Shown here: in pieces, positions 46,987 to 56,501 of the stretch
How the letters are laid out: each line of letters begins with the position of its first letter
Position numbering within the stretch: position 1 is the first letter of the stretch
Assembly (NCBI RefSeq): GCF_025370255.1
Contig: NZ_JAMTCD010000006.1
Location: 1 to 64,000 of the forward strand
Direction: 5' to 3'
Length of the DNA stretch: 64,000 bases
Source: Shewanella holmiensis
GTDB taxonomy: Bacteria; Pseudomonadota; Gammaproteobacteria; Enterobacterales; Shewanellaceae
Notes under the pieces: model-generated
What the model was told of the DNA's origin: nothing
Databases searched by the model: none
What the model saw: the letters and a program-made list of their open reading frames with translations, nothing else
Made by a program: the position numbers and the translations under genes

Positions 46987-48666
46987 ATGAAGCATTTATT
47001 TCCATTATGCGCTATTGCTCTTATGGTGAGTGCCTGTAACGGCGACAAACCAGCGCATGCGCCCCAGATTGAACAAACTCAGCAAACTACCGAAGCAAAC
47101 CAAGCCGCAATAAATGTCACTTTTGATGAAGCGCGTTTTCGTACTGATATAAAAACATTGTCGTCGGATGAATTTGAAGGCAGAGCCCCTAACACCCAGG
47201 GTGAAAAACTCACGTTAGATTATTTAACCAAACAGTTTACCGAAATGGGTTTAGTTGGCGCCAATCAAGGCAGTTTTTTACAAGCTGTCCCTATGGTGAC
47301 CTATACCCCCAGCGAGCAACAAAGCATTACCTTAGCCAATTTACCACTGCAATATCGTCAAGATATCGTCTTGAGCAGTCGTCATGCCAATGAACAAATT
47401 AGCATTGAAAATGCACCGCTAGTGTTTGTTGGTTACGGCATTAATGCGCCTGAATATCAATGGAATGATTACAATGATGTTGATATGAAAGGTAAAATAG
47501 CCGTCATTCTTGTCAATGATCCCGGTTTTGCTCATCCCGAAGGCACTAAGTTTAACGGCTTAGCGATGACATATTACGGCCGTTGGAGTTATAAGTTTGA
47601 AGAAGCCAGCCGTCAAGGTGCATTAGGTGCAATCATCATTCATGATACCAAACCAGCTTCATACCCATGGTCTGTAGTTGAAAACAGTTGGACAGGTCCT
47701 CAACAGGATCTAGTGTTAAACACTGATGAAGCAAAAAATCGAATTCAAGTTGAAGGCTGGATGACGTTAAATGCGGCGACTCAGTTATTCACTCAAGCTG
47801 GATTCTCATTGCCAACCTTAATGGAACGTGCCGCGGATCAAGCTGTCAACGTTGATTTAGCGCAAACAGCTAATATTCAGTTCGCCAATAAAGCACAATA
47901 CGCTGATAGTTATAATGTTGTCGCAACGTTAAAGGGCTCAACCCAAGCCGATGAACAATTATTATTTACCGCCCATTGGGATCACATTGGTAAAGATGAA
48001 ACTAAACAAGGCGATCAAATTTACAACGGTGCGTTAGACAATGCTTCAGGTACAGCGGGTATCATGGAAATTGCCCGCCAGTTTGCAGTGCAAGCAAAAC
48101 AAGGCAATGGCCTGAAAAGATCAATCACCTTTATCGCCACCACGGGTGAAGAACAAGGGTTACTCGGTTCACGTTATTATGCCGCCAATCCGATTTACCC
48201 TTTAGACAAAACCGTCGCCGTCTTCAACCTAGACAGTACCAATGTGTATGGCAAAACTAAAGATTACACCATAGTGGGTAAAGGTCAGTCGGAATTAGAA
48301 AACTACCTAGCTGATGCAGCAAAATTGCAAAATCGTGAAGTAAAATCTGAACGTAATCCCGCATCTGGTGGCTTTTTCCGCTCAGATCACTTCAGCTTTG
48401 CCAAATATGGCGTGCCAGCGGTATTTGCTGGCGGTGGCAACGAGCCTTTAGATGAAGCAACCTCGACATACAAAACTCAAATGCAAGCGACCATGAAAGG
48501 CTGTTATCACAATGTTTGCGACCATTACCATGAAAGCTGGGATTTATCAGGCGCATTACAAGATTTAGGCGTCTATTATCACGCAGCTCATACACTGGGT
48601 AACAACCAAGACTGGCCTGGATATTTTGTCGGTTCAGAGTTTAATCATTTACGTCCAGCCAAGTAA
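46987..48666 (+). CDS. M28 family zinc aminopeptidase lipoprotein
   Basis: The 559-residue protein begins with a lipoprotein signal (MKHLFPLCAIALMVSAC, cysteine at residue 17). It has a PA domain insertion (about 130-250) and the M28 catalytic core: zinc ligands in FTAHWDHIG, GALDNASGTAGIMEIA, and the catalytic glutamates in TTGEEQGLLGSRYY; SDHFSFAKYGVPAVFAGGG supplies the last zinc histidine. It is probably outer-membrane or periplasmic and releases N-terminal residues from peptides. Length and domain order fit Shewanella and Alteromonas homologues of this M28/PA type. Single gene. Confidence 0.93.
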   Translation: MKHLFPLCAIALMVSACNGDKPAHAPQIEQTQQTTEANQAAINVTFDEARFRTDIKTLSSDEFEGRAPNTQGEKLTLDYLTKQFTEMGLVGANQGSFLQAVPMVTYTPSEQQSITLANLPLQYRQDIVLSSRHANEQISIENAPLVFVGYGINAPEYQWNDYNDVDMKGKIAVILVNDPGFAHPEGTKFNGLAMTYYGRWSYKFEEASRQGALGAIIIHDTKPASYPWSVVENSWTGPQQDLVLNTDEAKNRIQVEGWMTLNAATQLFTQAGFSLPTLMERAADQAVNVDLAQTANIQFANKAQYADSYNVVATLKGSTQADEQLLFTAHWDHIGKDETKQGDQIYNGALDNASGTAGIMEIARQFAVQAKQGNGLKRSITFIATTGEEQGLLGSRYYAANPIYPLDKTVAVFNLDSTNVYGKTKDYTIVGKGQSELENYLADAAKLQNREVKSERNPASGGFFRSDHFSFAKYGVPAVFAGGGNEPLDEATSTYKTQMQATMKGCYHNVCDHYHESWDLSGALQDLGVYYHAAHTLGNNQDWPGYFVGSEFNHLRPAK

Positions 48667-48701
48667 CCTATTTATCTTCCTCCCAAATAAGATATAAAGC
48701 C

Positions 48702-48733
48702 AAAGACCAGAAGCCAAGCTTCTGGTCTTTTTT
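48702..48733 (+). terminator. Terminator of the M28 gene
   Basis: AAAGACCAGAAG and CTTCTGGTCTTT form a 12-bp stem with a five-base loop, then a T-run. Confidence 0.93.
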
Positions 48734-49071
48734 TAACCTAGAAACTCACCTCAATAGTAACAAGCCATCGCAATCTAATAGATTTCTGTTCAAATAATCA
48801 GCAAACAAACCTGTCAGCTGATTTATTTATCTTCAGCACATCACTAACAATTCTTCAATAATTGCCTATCATCACCAATAAAAATCAAGATAAATCAACT
48901 TTTATCCATTTTAACTGAACTATCTTCATTAATAACAAACTAAATAAATCATATTATCGCTAAAAACACTATTAAAGTGAGTTTTTATCAAAAATAACAC
49001 TTGGCGAGTGAATAAAATGCTGGCAAAGTAGAAAACAGATAAAGATTAAACAATGTTGTTGGAGCGGTATT
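48734..49071. other. AT-rich intergenic stretch ahead of asnB
   Basis: About 340 bases, strongly A/T-rich. It presumably carries the asnB promoter, but I see no clear consensus box or operator and no RNA gene. A GGAGCGG ribosome binding site lies at about 49060, ten bases before the asnB start. Confidence 0.5.
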
Positions 49072-50739
49072 ATGTGTTCAATATTTTCAATTTTAGATAT
49101 CAAATCAGATGCAAGTGAGCTTCGCCAAGTGGCACTTGAAATGTCAAAACTGTTACGTCACCGCGGACCAGATTGGTCGGGTATTTATGCAGATGAACAT
49201 GCCATTCTTGCCCATGAACGCCTTGCAATTGTAGACGTTGACCACGGTGCTCAACCGCTTATCAGCCAAGATGGCAACATTGTGTTAGCAGTAAACGGTG
49301 AAATTTATAACCACAAGCAACTTAAAGCTGATTTAGGTGATAAATACCAATATCAAACCAACTCAGACTGTGAAGTGATTTTATCTTTATACCAAGAGTA
49401 CGGTTGTGACTTTTTAGATAAACTTAACGGCATCTTTGCGTTTGTACTTTATGACAAAGCCAAAAACACCTATTTAGTGGGTCGCGATCATATGGGGATT
49501 ATCCCACTGTATTCAGGCCATGATAGCGCGGGCAACTTCTACATTGCCTCTGAAATGAAAGCACTTATGCCTGTCTGTAAAACGGTTGCAGAGTTTTTAC
49601 CTGGCCAATATTTATATTCAGCCGATGGCAAACCGACTCAATACTATGTGCGTGATTGGATGGAGTTTGATGCCGTACAAGATAACCCTGCCAGCGTTGA
49701 AGAATTACGTGACGCATTAGAAGCCGCGGTTAAACGTCAATTAATGTCTGACGTACCCTATGGTGTGTTGTTATCAGGTGGTTTAGATTCATCAATCGTG
49801 TCAGCGATTACCCAAACTTATGCTAAACATCGTATTGAAAACGATGGTGAAACTGGCGCATGGTGGCCACAGTTACACTCTTTTGCTGTGGGCTTAGCCG
49901 AATCACCGGATTTAGTGGCGGCGCAAAAAGTAGCTGACGCAATTGGCACCATACATCACCCAATTATTTACACTTTCCAAGAAGGGTTAGATGCGATTAA
50001 AGAAGTGATTTATCACTTAGAAACCTATGATGTCACCACCATTCGCGCAGCAACCCCTATGTATTTAATGGCCCGAAAAATTAAAGCGATGGGCATTAAA
50101 ATGGTGTTATCAGGTGAAGGCGCTGATGAGCTGTTTGGCGGCTACTTATACTTCCATAAGGCGCCAAATGCACAAGCATTCCATGAAGAATTAGTCCGTA
50201 AACTCGATAAACTGCATTTATTTGATTGTTTACGAGCTAACAAAGCTATGGCAGCCTGGGGATTAGAAGCCCGTGTGCCCTTCTTAGATAAAGAGTTTAT
50301 GGATGTCGCTATGCGTATCAACCCAGAAGCGAAAATGTCTAAAGATGGCAAAATTGAGAAACACATTCTTCGTCAGGCATTTGAACATAAATTACCTAAA
50401 GAAGTCACATGGCGTCAAAAAGAGCAATTCAGTGACGGTGTGGGTTATTCATGGATTGACGGGTTAAAAGAGCATGCAGCAAAACACGTTGATGATATGC
50501 AATTAGCTAATGCGAAATTCCGTTTCCCGTACAACACACCTGAAACCAAAGAAGCGTACTTCTATCGCTGTTTCTTTGAAGAGTTTTACCCTCTAGCAAG
50601 TGCAGCAGAAACCGTACCAGGTGGTAAGTCGGTCGCCTGCTCTACTCCAGAAGCACTGGCATGGGATGAGAGCTTACAAGGTATTATTGACCCTTCAGGA
50701 CGCGCAGTACGTAACGTACACACTAGCAGTTACCAGTAA
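49072..50739 (+). CDS. asnB: Asparagine synthetase B (glutamine-hydrolysing)
   Basis: AsnB makes asparagine from aspartate, ATP and glutamine-derived ammonia. The 555-residue protein starts MCSIFSIL with the glutaminase nucleophile cysteine at residue 2, then RHRGPDWSG and NGEIYNHKQL. The synthetase domain has the PP-loop LLSGGLDSSIVSAI and GEGADELFGGYLYF. Length equals E. coli AsnB (554). Terminator follows; ATCTAGA-type short tandem copies (AATCTAG three times, 50745-50765) lie between. Confidence 0.98.
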   Translation: MCSIFSILDIKSDASELRQVALEMSKLLRHRGPDWSGIYADEHAILAHERLAIVDVDHGAQPLISQDGNIVLAVNGEIYNHKQLKADLGDKYQYQTNSDCEVILSLYQEYGCDFLDKLNGIFAFVLYDKAKNTYLVGRDHMGIIPLYSGHDSAGNFYIASEMKALMPVCKTVAEFLPGQYLYSADGKPTQYYVRDWMEFDAVQDNPASVEELRDALEAAVKRQLMSDVPYGVLLSGGLDSSIVSAITQTYAKHRIENDGETGAWWPQLHSFAVGLAESPDLVAAQKVADAIGTIHHPIIYTFQEGLDAIKEVIYHLETYDVTTIRAATPMYLMARKIKAMGIKMVLSGEGADELFGGYLYFHKAPNAQAFHEELVRKLDKLHLFDCLRANKAMAAWGLEARVPFLDKEFMDVAMRINPEAKMSKDGKIEKHILRQAFEHKLPKEVTWRQKEQFSDGVGYSWIDGLKEHAAKHVDDMQLANAKFRFPYNTPETKEAYFYRCFFEEFYPLASAAETVPGGKSVACSTPEALAWDESLQGIIDPSGRAVRNVHTSSYQ

Positions 50740-50773
50740 TCAGCAATCTAGAATCTAGAATCTAGCAATACCT

Positions 50774-50806
50774 AAACGTCCGCGACTTATATCACGGACG
50801 TTTTTT
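50774..50806 (+). terminator. Terminator of asnB
   Basis: AAACGTCCG and CGGACGTTT pair around a 12-base loop, followed by Ts. Confidence 0.85.
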
Positions 50807-51316
50807 TATTCTAACTTAACAAGTTAAGCTTTGTGTGATAACCCACACTTTCAGCCTTTAAGGAGATTTTTTCATCGCAAACCTGGATAATTTTTCGCGT
50901 AATATGCTGTTCGTTATTCAGTCGGTGTGTGGGGTTGATGAGCTTTATAGTGGTGTAAATCAGTATCAACGGACTCTAGCTGTAAGCCCATATAGTGATT
51001 GTTTTAGGCTGCCAAAATAAAAATTCCTCTCACCCTACTGTCGCATAAGACTAACTGAATGCTAAATAAGTGTCATATTTGGGATGTATCTTGTTTGTTT
51101 CAACTGCATCATTGAACGGCACTAACAGATAGTCGTTTGATTGTAAGTGATAAACCATGATGGCATAAAACCACTAAATAGGAGGGGAATAGCGCTAATG
51201 ATAAATGTTTAGCTTAAAGGCGAATATCTCCTTGAAATGAGACAATTAACAGGGTCATACTGCGCTTATTAACAGATAATTAATTTGCTTAGATAATTTT
51301 ATATGGAGTACCCGTT
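50807..51316. other. 510-bp intergenic stretch ahead of lgt
   Basis: No recognisable gene. A 39-codon open frame from the ATG at 50904 (MLFVIQSVCGVDELYSG...) has AAGGAG about 40 bases upstream but no ribosome binding site at the ATG, and I do not call it. GGAG at 51305-51308 serves the lgt GTG start. No clear terminator or operator. Confidence 0.4.
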
Positions 51317-52096
51317 GTGGAACATTTTGTGTGGAACTTAGATCCCGTGCTGCTGTCTTTTATGGGCCTTACAATACATTGGTATGGGCTACTTTTTGCC
51401 ACGGCCATTGCCACTGGTTTTATGGTAATGAAGCGAATGTATGCGCTTGAAGGACTAGACGGTGAATCGCTTGATGATTTATTGATTTATAGTGTTATTG
51501 GTATTGTTGTCGGGGCGCGCTTGGGTCATGTGTTTTTTTATGAACCAGAATACTATTTATCTAACCCTCTGATGATATTGGCTATTTGGAAAGGCGGTTT
51601 GGCCAGCCATGGTGGTACCATCGGCATGATATTGGCCATGTACTTTTATAAACGTAAAGCCCAAATACCGTTTTTATTTTTGATGGATCGTATTGCTATC
51701 GCCACGGGTATTTTTTGCTTCTTTGTTAGAATGGCAAACTTCGCTAATTCTGAAATTATCGGTATTCCAACAGATAAACCGTGGGCAATTATTTTCGAGC
51801 GTATTGATTTGGTGCCCCGCCATCCGGCGCAGTTATATGAGGCATTCACTTATCTCGGGTTATTTATTGGTATGTGGCTGCTTTATCGTTTTACCAATAT
51901 TAAGCAAAAGCAAGGCGCATTATTAGGACTGTTTTTAGCGCTGGTTTATGGTTCACGTTATTTGATTGAGTTTGTTAAAGTGAGACAAGCCGAGTTTGCA
52001 CAAGACTGGAGTATGAGTGTTGGCCAAATGCTTAGCATACCGTTTGTGATAGTCGGTTTATTACTGTTTATCATGCCGTTTATATTAAAACGTTAA
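51317..52096 (+). CDS. lgt: Prolipoprotein diacylglyceryl transferase, Bacteroidetes-like variant
   Basis: Lgt transfers a diacylglyceryl group to the lipobox cysteine of prolipoproteins in the inner membrane. The 259-residue, seven-helix protein keeps the essential HGG in GGLASHGGTIG and the arginine in the RMANFANSEIIG counterpart of the signature. GGLASHGG, FANSEIIG and VPRHPAQLYEA resemble Bacteroidetes Lgt rather than the usual gammaproteobacterial form (GGMSFHGG, GNFINGELWGR). Lgt in this lineage normally precedes thyA; here no thyA follows, so this may be a second copy acquired by transfer. GTG start, with GGAG eight bases upstream. Confidence 0.88.
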   Translation: MEHFVWNLDPVLLSFMGLTIHWYGLLFATAIATGFMVMKRMYALEGLDGESLDDLLIYSVIGIVVGARLGHVFFYEPEYYLSNPLMILAIWKGGLASHGGTIGMILAMYFYKRKAQIPFLFLMDRIAIATGIFCFFVRMANFANSEIIGIPTDKPWAIIFERIDLVPRHPAQLYEAFTYLGLFIGMWLLYRFTNIKQKQGALLGLFLALVYGSRYLIEFVKVRQAEFAQDWSMSVGQMLSIPFVIVGLLLFIMPFILKR

Positions 52097-52225
52097 ACGG
52101 GAAGTTGAGCGTTAAATTGGTTGATTAAAAGGTAATGGCTGATGTTTATCGACAGATGTCTAATGGATCGATGCGTTAGCCATTACTCAATATACCGATA
52201 TAACCAACTTTAGCACTCGACACTA

Positions 52226-52852
52226 TTATGTATGATGTATGCTCGCTTCATTGAAGCCAAAAAGGTTGCCACCCATTTTGGCTCTAATTGAGTTCAAATC
52301 AACATAAGCCATACAGGCTAATACTGCGGCTTCATCGAGCAAGGCTTGGGATTTAAAGCGCCCTTCCCAGAAGCGACCCGTACAGTTATCTTCTTGATTG
52401 GCTTGCCGAGCCATGGGGTCATTTAAACAGCGCATGAATCAACTTATGTCACATAACCGACTTCGGTAAATCGCTATCGCATGCCTTAACCTGACCACTT
52501 CGTGAGGTTCAACTAGCGCACCTTTGACGAATTTTCGCGTTAAGTCGTCTCCGTTAAAACAACTTATGCCACAGCTCAGCTATTTCTCGGTCTGTCCAGC
52601 GATTTACACTTTTTACATCGATAAGCAACACCACATGCAGATGATTCGACATCACCGCAAAGCGGCTATATCAATAACAAAAACACGCTCAAGTTGAAAG
52701 AGTCGTGTTTCAATCCAACTACGGCGATGGTCATAATTTTTACCTGAAAGCGCATCATTGCCGCACAAGAAAGCCCTACGTACAACGCGGCTACAACAAT
52801 GGTAGTAAGGTGTGTCTTCAAGGCTAATTTGAGTTCGACGAGGGTGCGGCAT
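52226..52852 (-). pseudogene. Decayed REP-associated (IS200-like) tyrosine transposase
   Basis: The pieces together read as a Y1-type RAYT transposase: MPHPRRTQISLEDTPYYHCCSRVVRRAFLCG at the start, then FAVMSNHLHVVLLIDVKS with the metal-binding HLH, and [18 protein letters not shown] with [15 protein letters not shown] toward the end. Three defects break it: frameshifts near 52665 and 52555 and an in-frame TGA at 52439-52441, where homologues have tryptophan before FMRCLN. Full-length homologues continue beyond the final stop codon, so the end is also truncated. It is non-functional. REP elements that it might mobilise are not obvious in the window. Confidence 0.85.
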
Positions 52853-53209
52853 AAAAACCTGCTTGTTTAATGCTTAACCAAAGTAAAGTCGAAGATCTAT
52901 TTATGTGCCATAAACTTTGGGTGTTCTATTCATTGTCTGTCCTATTTATTTTGAATTTTTTTCGCATGAAAACACCAATATGTAACTCCAATTGTGTAGC
53001 CACTTTCAACCTACACTCTTAAACAGAAGGATTCAGACAAATTAGTTTAAACTTTTGTACTTGCATCACTTAAAAATGTTGAAAATCAGTTACCTTAATG
53101 TTGTGTTTTTTTTGCTAGAATACTTTTTAAGATATTTTTTTAGTAAAAATTTTAAAATATGTTTTATTCAGACGATAAATTAATCATTTTTATGTGGGGT
53201 GTTAATAAA
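52853..53209. other. AT-rich stretch with possible promoter of the outer-membrane gene
   Basis: A TGC-TAGAAT box (53113-53121) is an extended -10 element 88 bases before the start of the next gene; no good -35 is visible 17 bases upstream. Nothing else is recognised. Confidence 0.4.
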
Positions 53210-54841
53210 ATGAACAAAATCTTAGGTATAACACTCGCTAGTTTGCTTTTATGTAATGGAGCGATAGCTGAAGAGAGTGAGCCGCTACTATTTAAAAGCG
53301 TTGAAAAGGATGTGAATGTATTTGAACGGTACGGACTATCTCCCGAGATACCTAAGATTGCTATGAATTCTATGATACAAGGTGAAAATCTTGTGGAACA
53401 TGCTATTAGGGTAACCGAATATGATGGTGAAATAAAATCATCTGAAATATTTTTAGTTCAAAGCGTCGATGAAAAAAATAATATTGATCTAAGAATAAAA
53501 TACGACCCAGCTAAACTTGATCAAGATGAAGACGTTATCGCTCGAATTGAAGATTTAACAAAATCTGAATATTTACTCCGTCAATATGCAGAAAGCTTAG
53601 ATAGATCAACGTTAAAAGTGGCTGAAAAAGCTAATGGCGAAGTTGAGATCCGTTTCAATTACTCCAAATATCAACTGCCACAAAACATTGCCTATTTCCG
53701 TTTTATGAAAGTTGCCTTAACAGCAAAAGATGGCAAAGCAATTAAAATGGTCATTTCTAATAATCAATCTTTTGAATTAAATGACATTATCGTTTCCGAT
53801 TATAGTCAGACTACCGACTTTGGTTATTTAGATAACGGCAATCATTATGTAAAAGAAAAAGTTGAGAAAATCATCGGTAGAAAAAAAAGCAAACCTATCA
53901 CTGTCACAACAACAACCAAAACCATTGCGCTGTACGATAAAAAAAATACTGTTGAAGTCATTGATGCAGATTTATTAGCTCAAGTATCTGACCCACGTAT
54001 TCACGAAGAAAAGGTCGATTTAAATAGACCTCTCCCGTTAATGGCTGACTTAGTCCGTCGCCAAGGTATTGATGTCCCGCTGCCATATGGTTTCTCGATA
54101 GCAATGCGCAAACAGGATATGGATGTGCCTTTCACGTCTTTTAACATTATGGGGATCAATCTTGATGAGTTTTTTGATCCAAAGACAACTTCGGGCTCAG
54201 TAACCGCTGAGAGTGCTACCCTCAGAGCAGATGTTAACATTTTACCATTTTGGAATGTCTATGCGCTCTACGGCAAAATTAAGGTAGATGCAGTTGTCAA
54301 TGCCGATTACACAGGTAATATTCGTAATGTGTTCGTTGAACGGTGGGGTGAATTCAAAGCTGACTTAGTTTGTGGCATAGCTGAAAAAGCCGGCTTGCCT
54401 ATTTGTGCACCAGCAGAGTTTGATGTGCCATTGGATCTCGATTATGACGTAGTTGGTGTCGGTACAACCTTGTCTGTAGGTTACCGGGAGTTTTTTGCCT
54501 CGGTGAATACCACATACGCTGCCACTAAATTAAGTGGACAAGATTGGGGCGATGGTATCATTACCGTTCAGCCTATGCTTGGTTATCAATTTGTTGATTA
54601 TCGTGCGCAATTATTTTTGGGTGCAGAATATCAAGGCCTCGATGCTACCATGTCGGGTAATTTAGGTAAAATTGATGGACTTGATCAAGATTTTACTTAT
54701 GATGTCGGCGTTGAATTAAATCAGTGGGCATATCTTATTGGTTTTAATAAGCAAATCGGTAAGAACTACAACATAACCGCTCTTTATAGTAAAGGTGAAA
54801 CCCGTGATTCATATACGCTTAACTTTGGTTATCGATTCTAG
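53210..54841 (+). CDS. Unclassified outer-membrane beta-barrel protein
   Basis: I do not recognise the family. The 543-residue protein has a signal peptide (MNKILGITLASLLLCNGAIA, cleaved before EES) and ends in NFGYRF, the aromatic C-terminal signature of outer-membrane barrels. Residues about 25-260 are soluble, lysine/glutamate-rich and probably periplasmic, with helical stretches (VIARIEDLTKSEYLLRQYAE). The barrel part begins around residue 290, with strands such as FWNVYALYGKIKVDAV and YDVVGVGTTLSVGYREFFASVN, and a cysteine pair in LVCGIAEKAGLPICAP. The ATG at 53210 is chosen over 53192 or 53159 for the clean signal peptide. Base composition is AT-rich, and the gene stands alone, hinting at transfer. 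Confidence 0.7.
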   Translation: MNKILGITLASLLLCNGAIAEESEPLLFKSVEKDVNVFERYGLSPEIPKIAMNSMIQGENLVEHAIRVTEYDGEIKSSEIFLVQSVDEKNNIDLRIKYDPAKLDQDEDVIARIEDLTKSEYLLRQYAESLDRSTLKVAEKANGEVEIRFNYSKYQLPQNIAYFRFMKVALTAKDGKAIKMVISNNQSFELNDIIVSDYSQTTDFGYLDNGNHYVKEKVEKIIGRKKSKPITVTTTTKTIALYDKKNTVEVIDADLLAQVSDPRIHEEKVDLNRPLPLMADLVRRQGIDVPLPYGFSIAMRKQDMDVPFTSFNIMGINLDEFFDPKTTSGSVTAESATLRADVNILPFWNVYALYGKIKVDAVVNADYTGNIRNVFVERWGEFKADLVCGIAEKAGLPICAPAEFDVPLDLDYDVVGVGTTLSVGYREFFASVNTTYAATKLSGQDWGDGIITVQPMLGYQFVDYRAQLFLGAEYQGLDATMSGNLGKIDGLDQDFTYDVGVELNQWAYLIGFNKQIGKNYNITALYSKGETRDSYTLNFGYRF

Positions 54842-55598
54842 TTTAAGCTAAACAAATCAGGTCTCGCAGACATGCACTTTCCTCAGAAGATATGAGCTGA
54901 AAGTGCTAGTTTAACGAAGCTGGCAGTATAGAACACTCAATATAGTGCATACCGTTCAGGGTTTATCAATGTTTAATCCTGAAATAAGTTGACACTTATT
55001 CCCTCCTAAAACGCCTGATGAACCTCATCGGGCGTTTTGTATTGTGAAACGCTCACCATGGCTGAGCTATTGGCGGTTAAAAAAGTTGTCACCCATAGTT
55101 AATCAATAACATAGCACCATTATTTCCATACTACTCCTATGCAGTCCCGGAAAGCATCATAAATGAGAACACTCATTGAGATGGCTGCGAACGGAGTATC
55201 AAAAAGGTTAAATTTGATAGAAAAAAGGGTCATCGGGTCAGAGTAAAGTTTATAAAAACCTAGCTATTACATTCAAATCTGAGGATTGAAACACTCAATA
55301 TCAGCTTATTTCCTTAAACCATCAGCTTAGCCATATGCTCCATGAGTGTTTGCGAGTCGTCCGCCCCATGGACGGACGGCCGAGCTTATATTGACATTCT
55401 TGCGCATGTCGGTGAGTAAATGCCATGGTTTACCTGCAATGATTCGACCCAGGCACCAGTATTCAGTCTCAAGTGTTGCCATACTGACAACAGATTTAAA
55501 AGCGCCCTATCCGCTTTGCTTTGTGCTACAAAATGCTACTATCTGAATGCTGGTTAAATCTATTCGACTACCCGAACATCCAAGTTAAAGGCTTTTAT
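54842..55598. other. 757-bp gene-free stretch with hairpins and repeat-like motifs
   Basis: It contains a 14-bp hairpin at 55008-55038 (see separate entry), a GTCCG...CGGAC hairpin near 55359-55380 (GTCCGCCCCATGGACGGAC), and the motif GGGTCATCGGGTCAGAGTAAAG near 55226-55247, which looks like a repeated element associated with RAYT genes. The LysR ribosome binding site lies at its right end. No gene is supported. Confidence 0.45.
55008..55038 (+). terminator. Strong hairpin, terminator-like
   Basis: AAAACGCCTGATGA pairs with TCATCGGGCGTTTT over 14 positions with one wobble and a three-base loop. It lies 167 bases after the outer-membrane gene, so it could be its terminator or a leftover from an inserted element. 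A short T-run is part of the stem. Confidence 0.65.
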
Positions 55599-56501
55599 AT
55601 GAATCGTGCAAAATCAACCTTAGAGCAATGGCGTATTTTACAAGCTGTGGTTGATCATGGTGGTTATGCTCAGGCGGCTGAACAACTCAATAAAAGCCAA
55701 TCATCACTTAATCATGCTGTTGCCAAATTGCAGCATCAATTAGGTATTCAGTTATTAGAAGTAAAAGGTCGCAAAGCCTATCTAACAGAGCAAGGTGAAG
55801 TATTGCTGCGTCGCTCACGCCACCTCACTCAATCGGTAGATGAGCTAGAGCAGTTAGCAACAAACTTAGGCCAAGGTTGGGAGCCAAGCTTAACCATTGC
55901 CAAAGAAATTATTTACCCAACTGAAAAGTTAGTCGATGCACTAGAAGCTTTTATTCCGCTAAGCCGTGGTACACGAGTGACAGTGCTTGATTCCGTTATT
56001 TCAGGCACCCATGATTTAATTAATCAACAGATGGTTAATATTGCTATTTGCGCCACACCACCACGCGGACATTTAGCCCAGCCTTTAGGTGAATGTGATT
56101 TTGATTTAGTTTGCCATCCTGATCACCCCTTAGCGCAATTTGGGGTGATTGAAGATGAAAAACAACTGGCTCAGTATTTACAGATAGTCATCAAAGACAC
56201 AGGGTCTAACTCAATGAATGATATAGGCTGGTTAAAAGCTGAGCAGCGGATTACCGTGTCGAATTTTCATGAAGCCAAGGTCATTTTAAGCAGAAACATT
56301 GGTTTTTGTTGGATCCCCAATTTTCTAGTTGAAGACGATTTAAAGCAAGGAAAGTTACACAAACTCAAATTGCATGGCAGTTACCAACGCAGGATCACCT
56401 TAAACATCATCATTCCTAATCGTGACAGACAGGGCCCAGCCTGTAAGCTATTGGAAAGTTTGATTTTACTTCAACATGATATTGAAGCTGTGGCGGTTTA
56501 A
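55599..56501 (+). CDS. LysR family transcriptional regulator
   Basis: The 300-residue protein has the LysR DNA-binding domain (LEQWRILQAVVDHGGYAQAAEQL with LNKSQSSLNHAVAKLQHQLGI, residues 7-50) and a LysR substrate-binding domain. Its target is unknown. ATG 55599 is chosen because AAAGG lies seven bases upstream; an upstream start at 55521 would add 26 residues. It converges with the SprA-like gene, with the two stop codons overlapping by three bases (56498-56501). Confidence 0.93.
   Translation: MNRAKSTLEQWRILQAVVDHGGYAQAAEQLNKSQSSLNHAVAKLQHQLGIQLLEVKGRKAYLTEQGEVLLRRSRHLTQSVDELEQLATNLGQGWEPSLTIAKEIIYPTEKLVDALEAFIPLSRGTRVTVLDSVISGTHDLINQQMVNIAICATPPRGHLAQPLGECDFDLVCHPDHPLAQFGVIEDEKQLAQYLQIVIKDTGSNSMNDIGWLKAEQRITVSNFHEAKVILSRNIGFCWIPNFLVEDDLKQGKLHKLKLHGSYQRRITLNIIIPNRDRQGPACKLLESLILLQHDIEAVAV

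Noticed and set aside
50904-51020. 39-codon frame MLFVIQSVCG... as a gene
   Set aside because: No ribosome binding site at the ATG and no known family; not supported.
52226-52435. A separate small leftward gene at the left piece of the transposase
   Set aside because: It is continuous in homology with the other pieces of one broken transposase.
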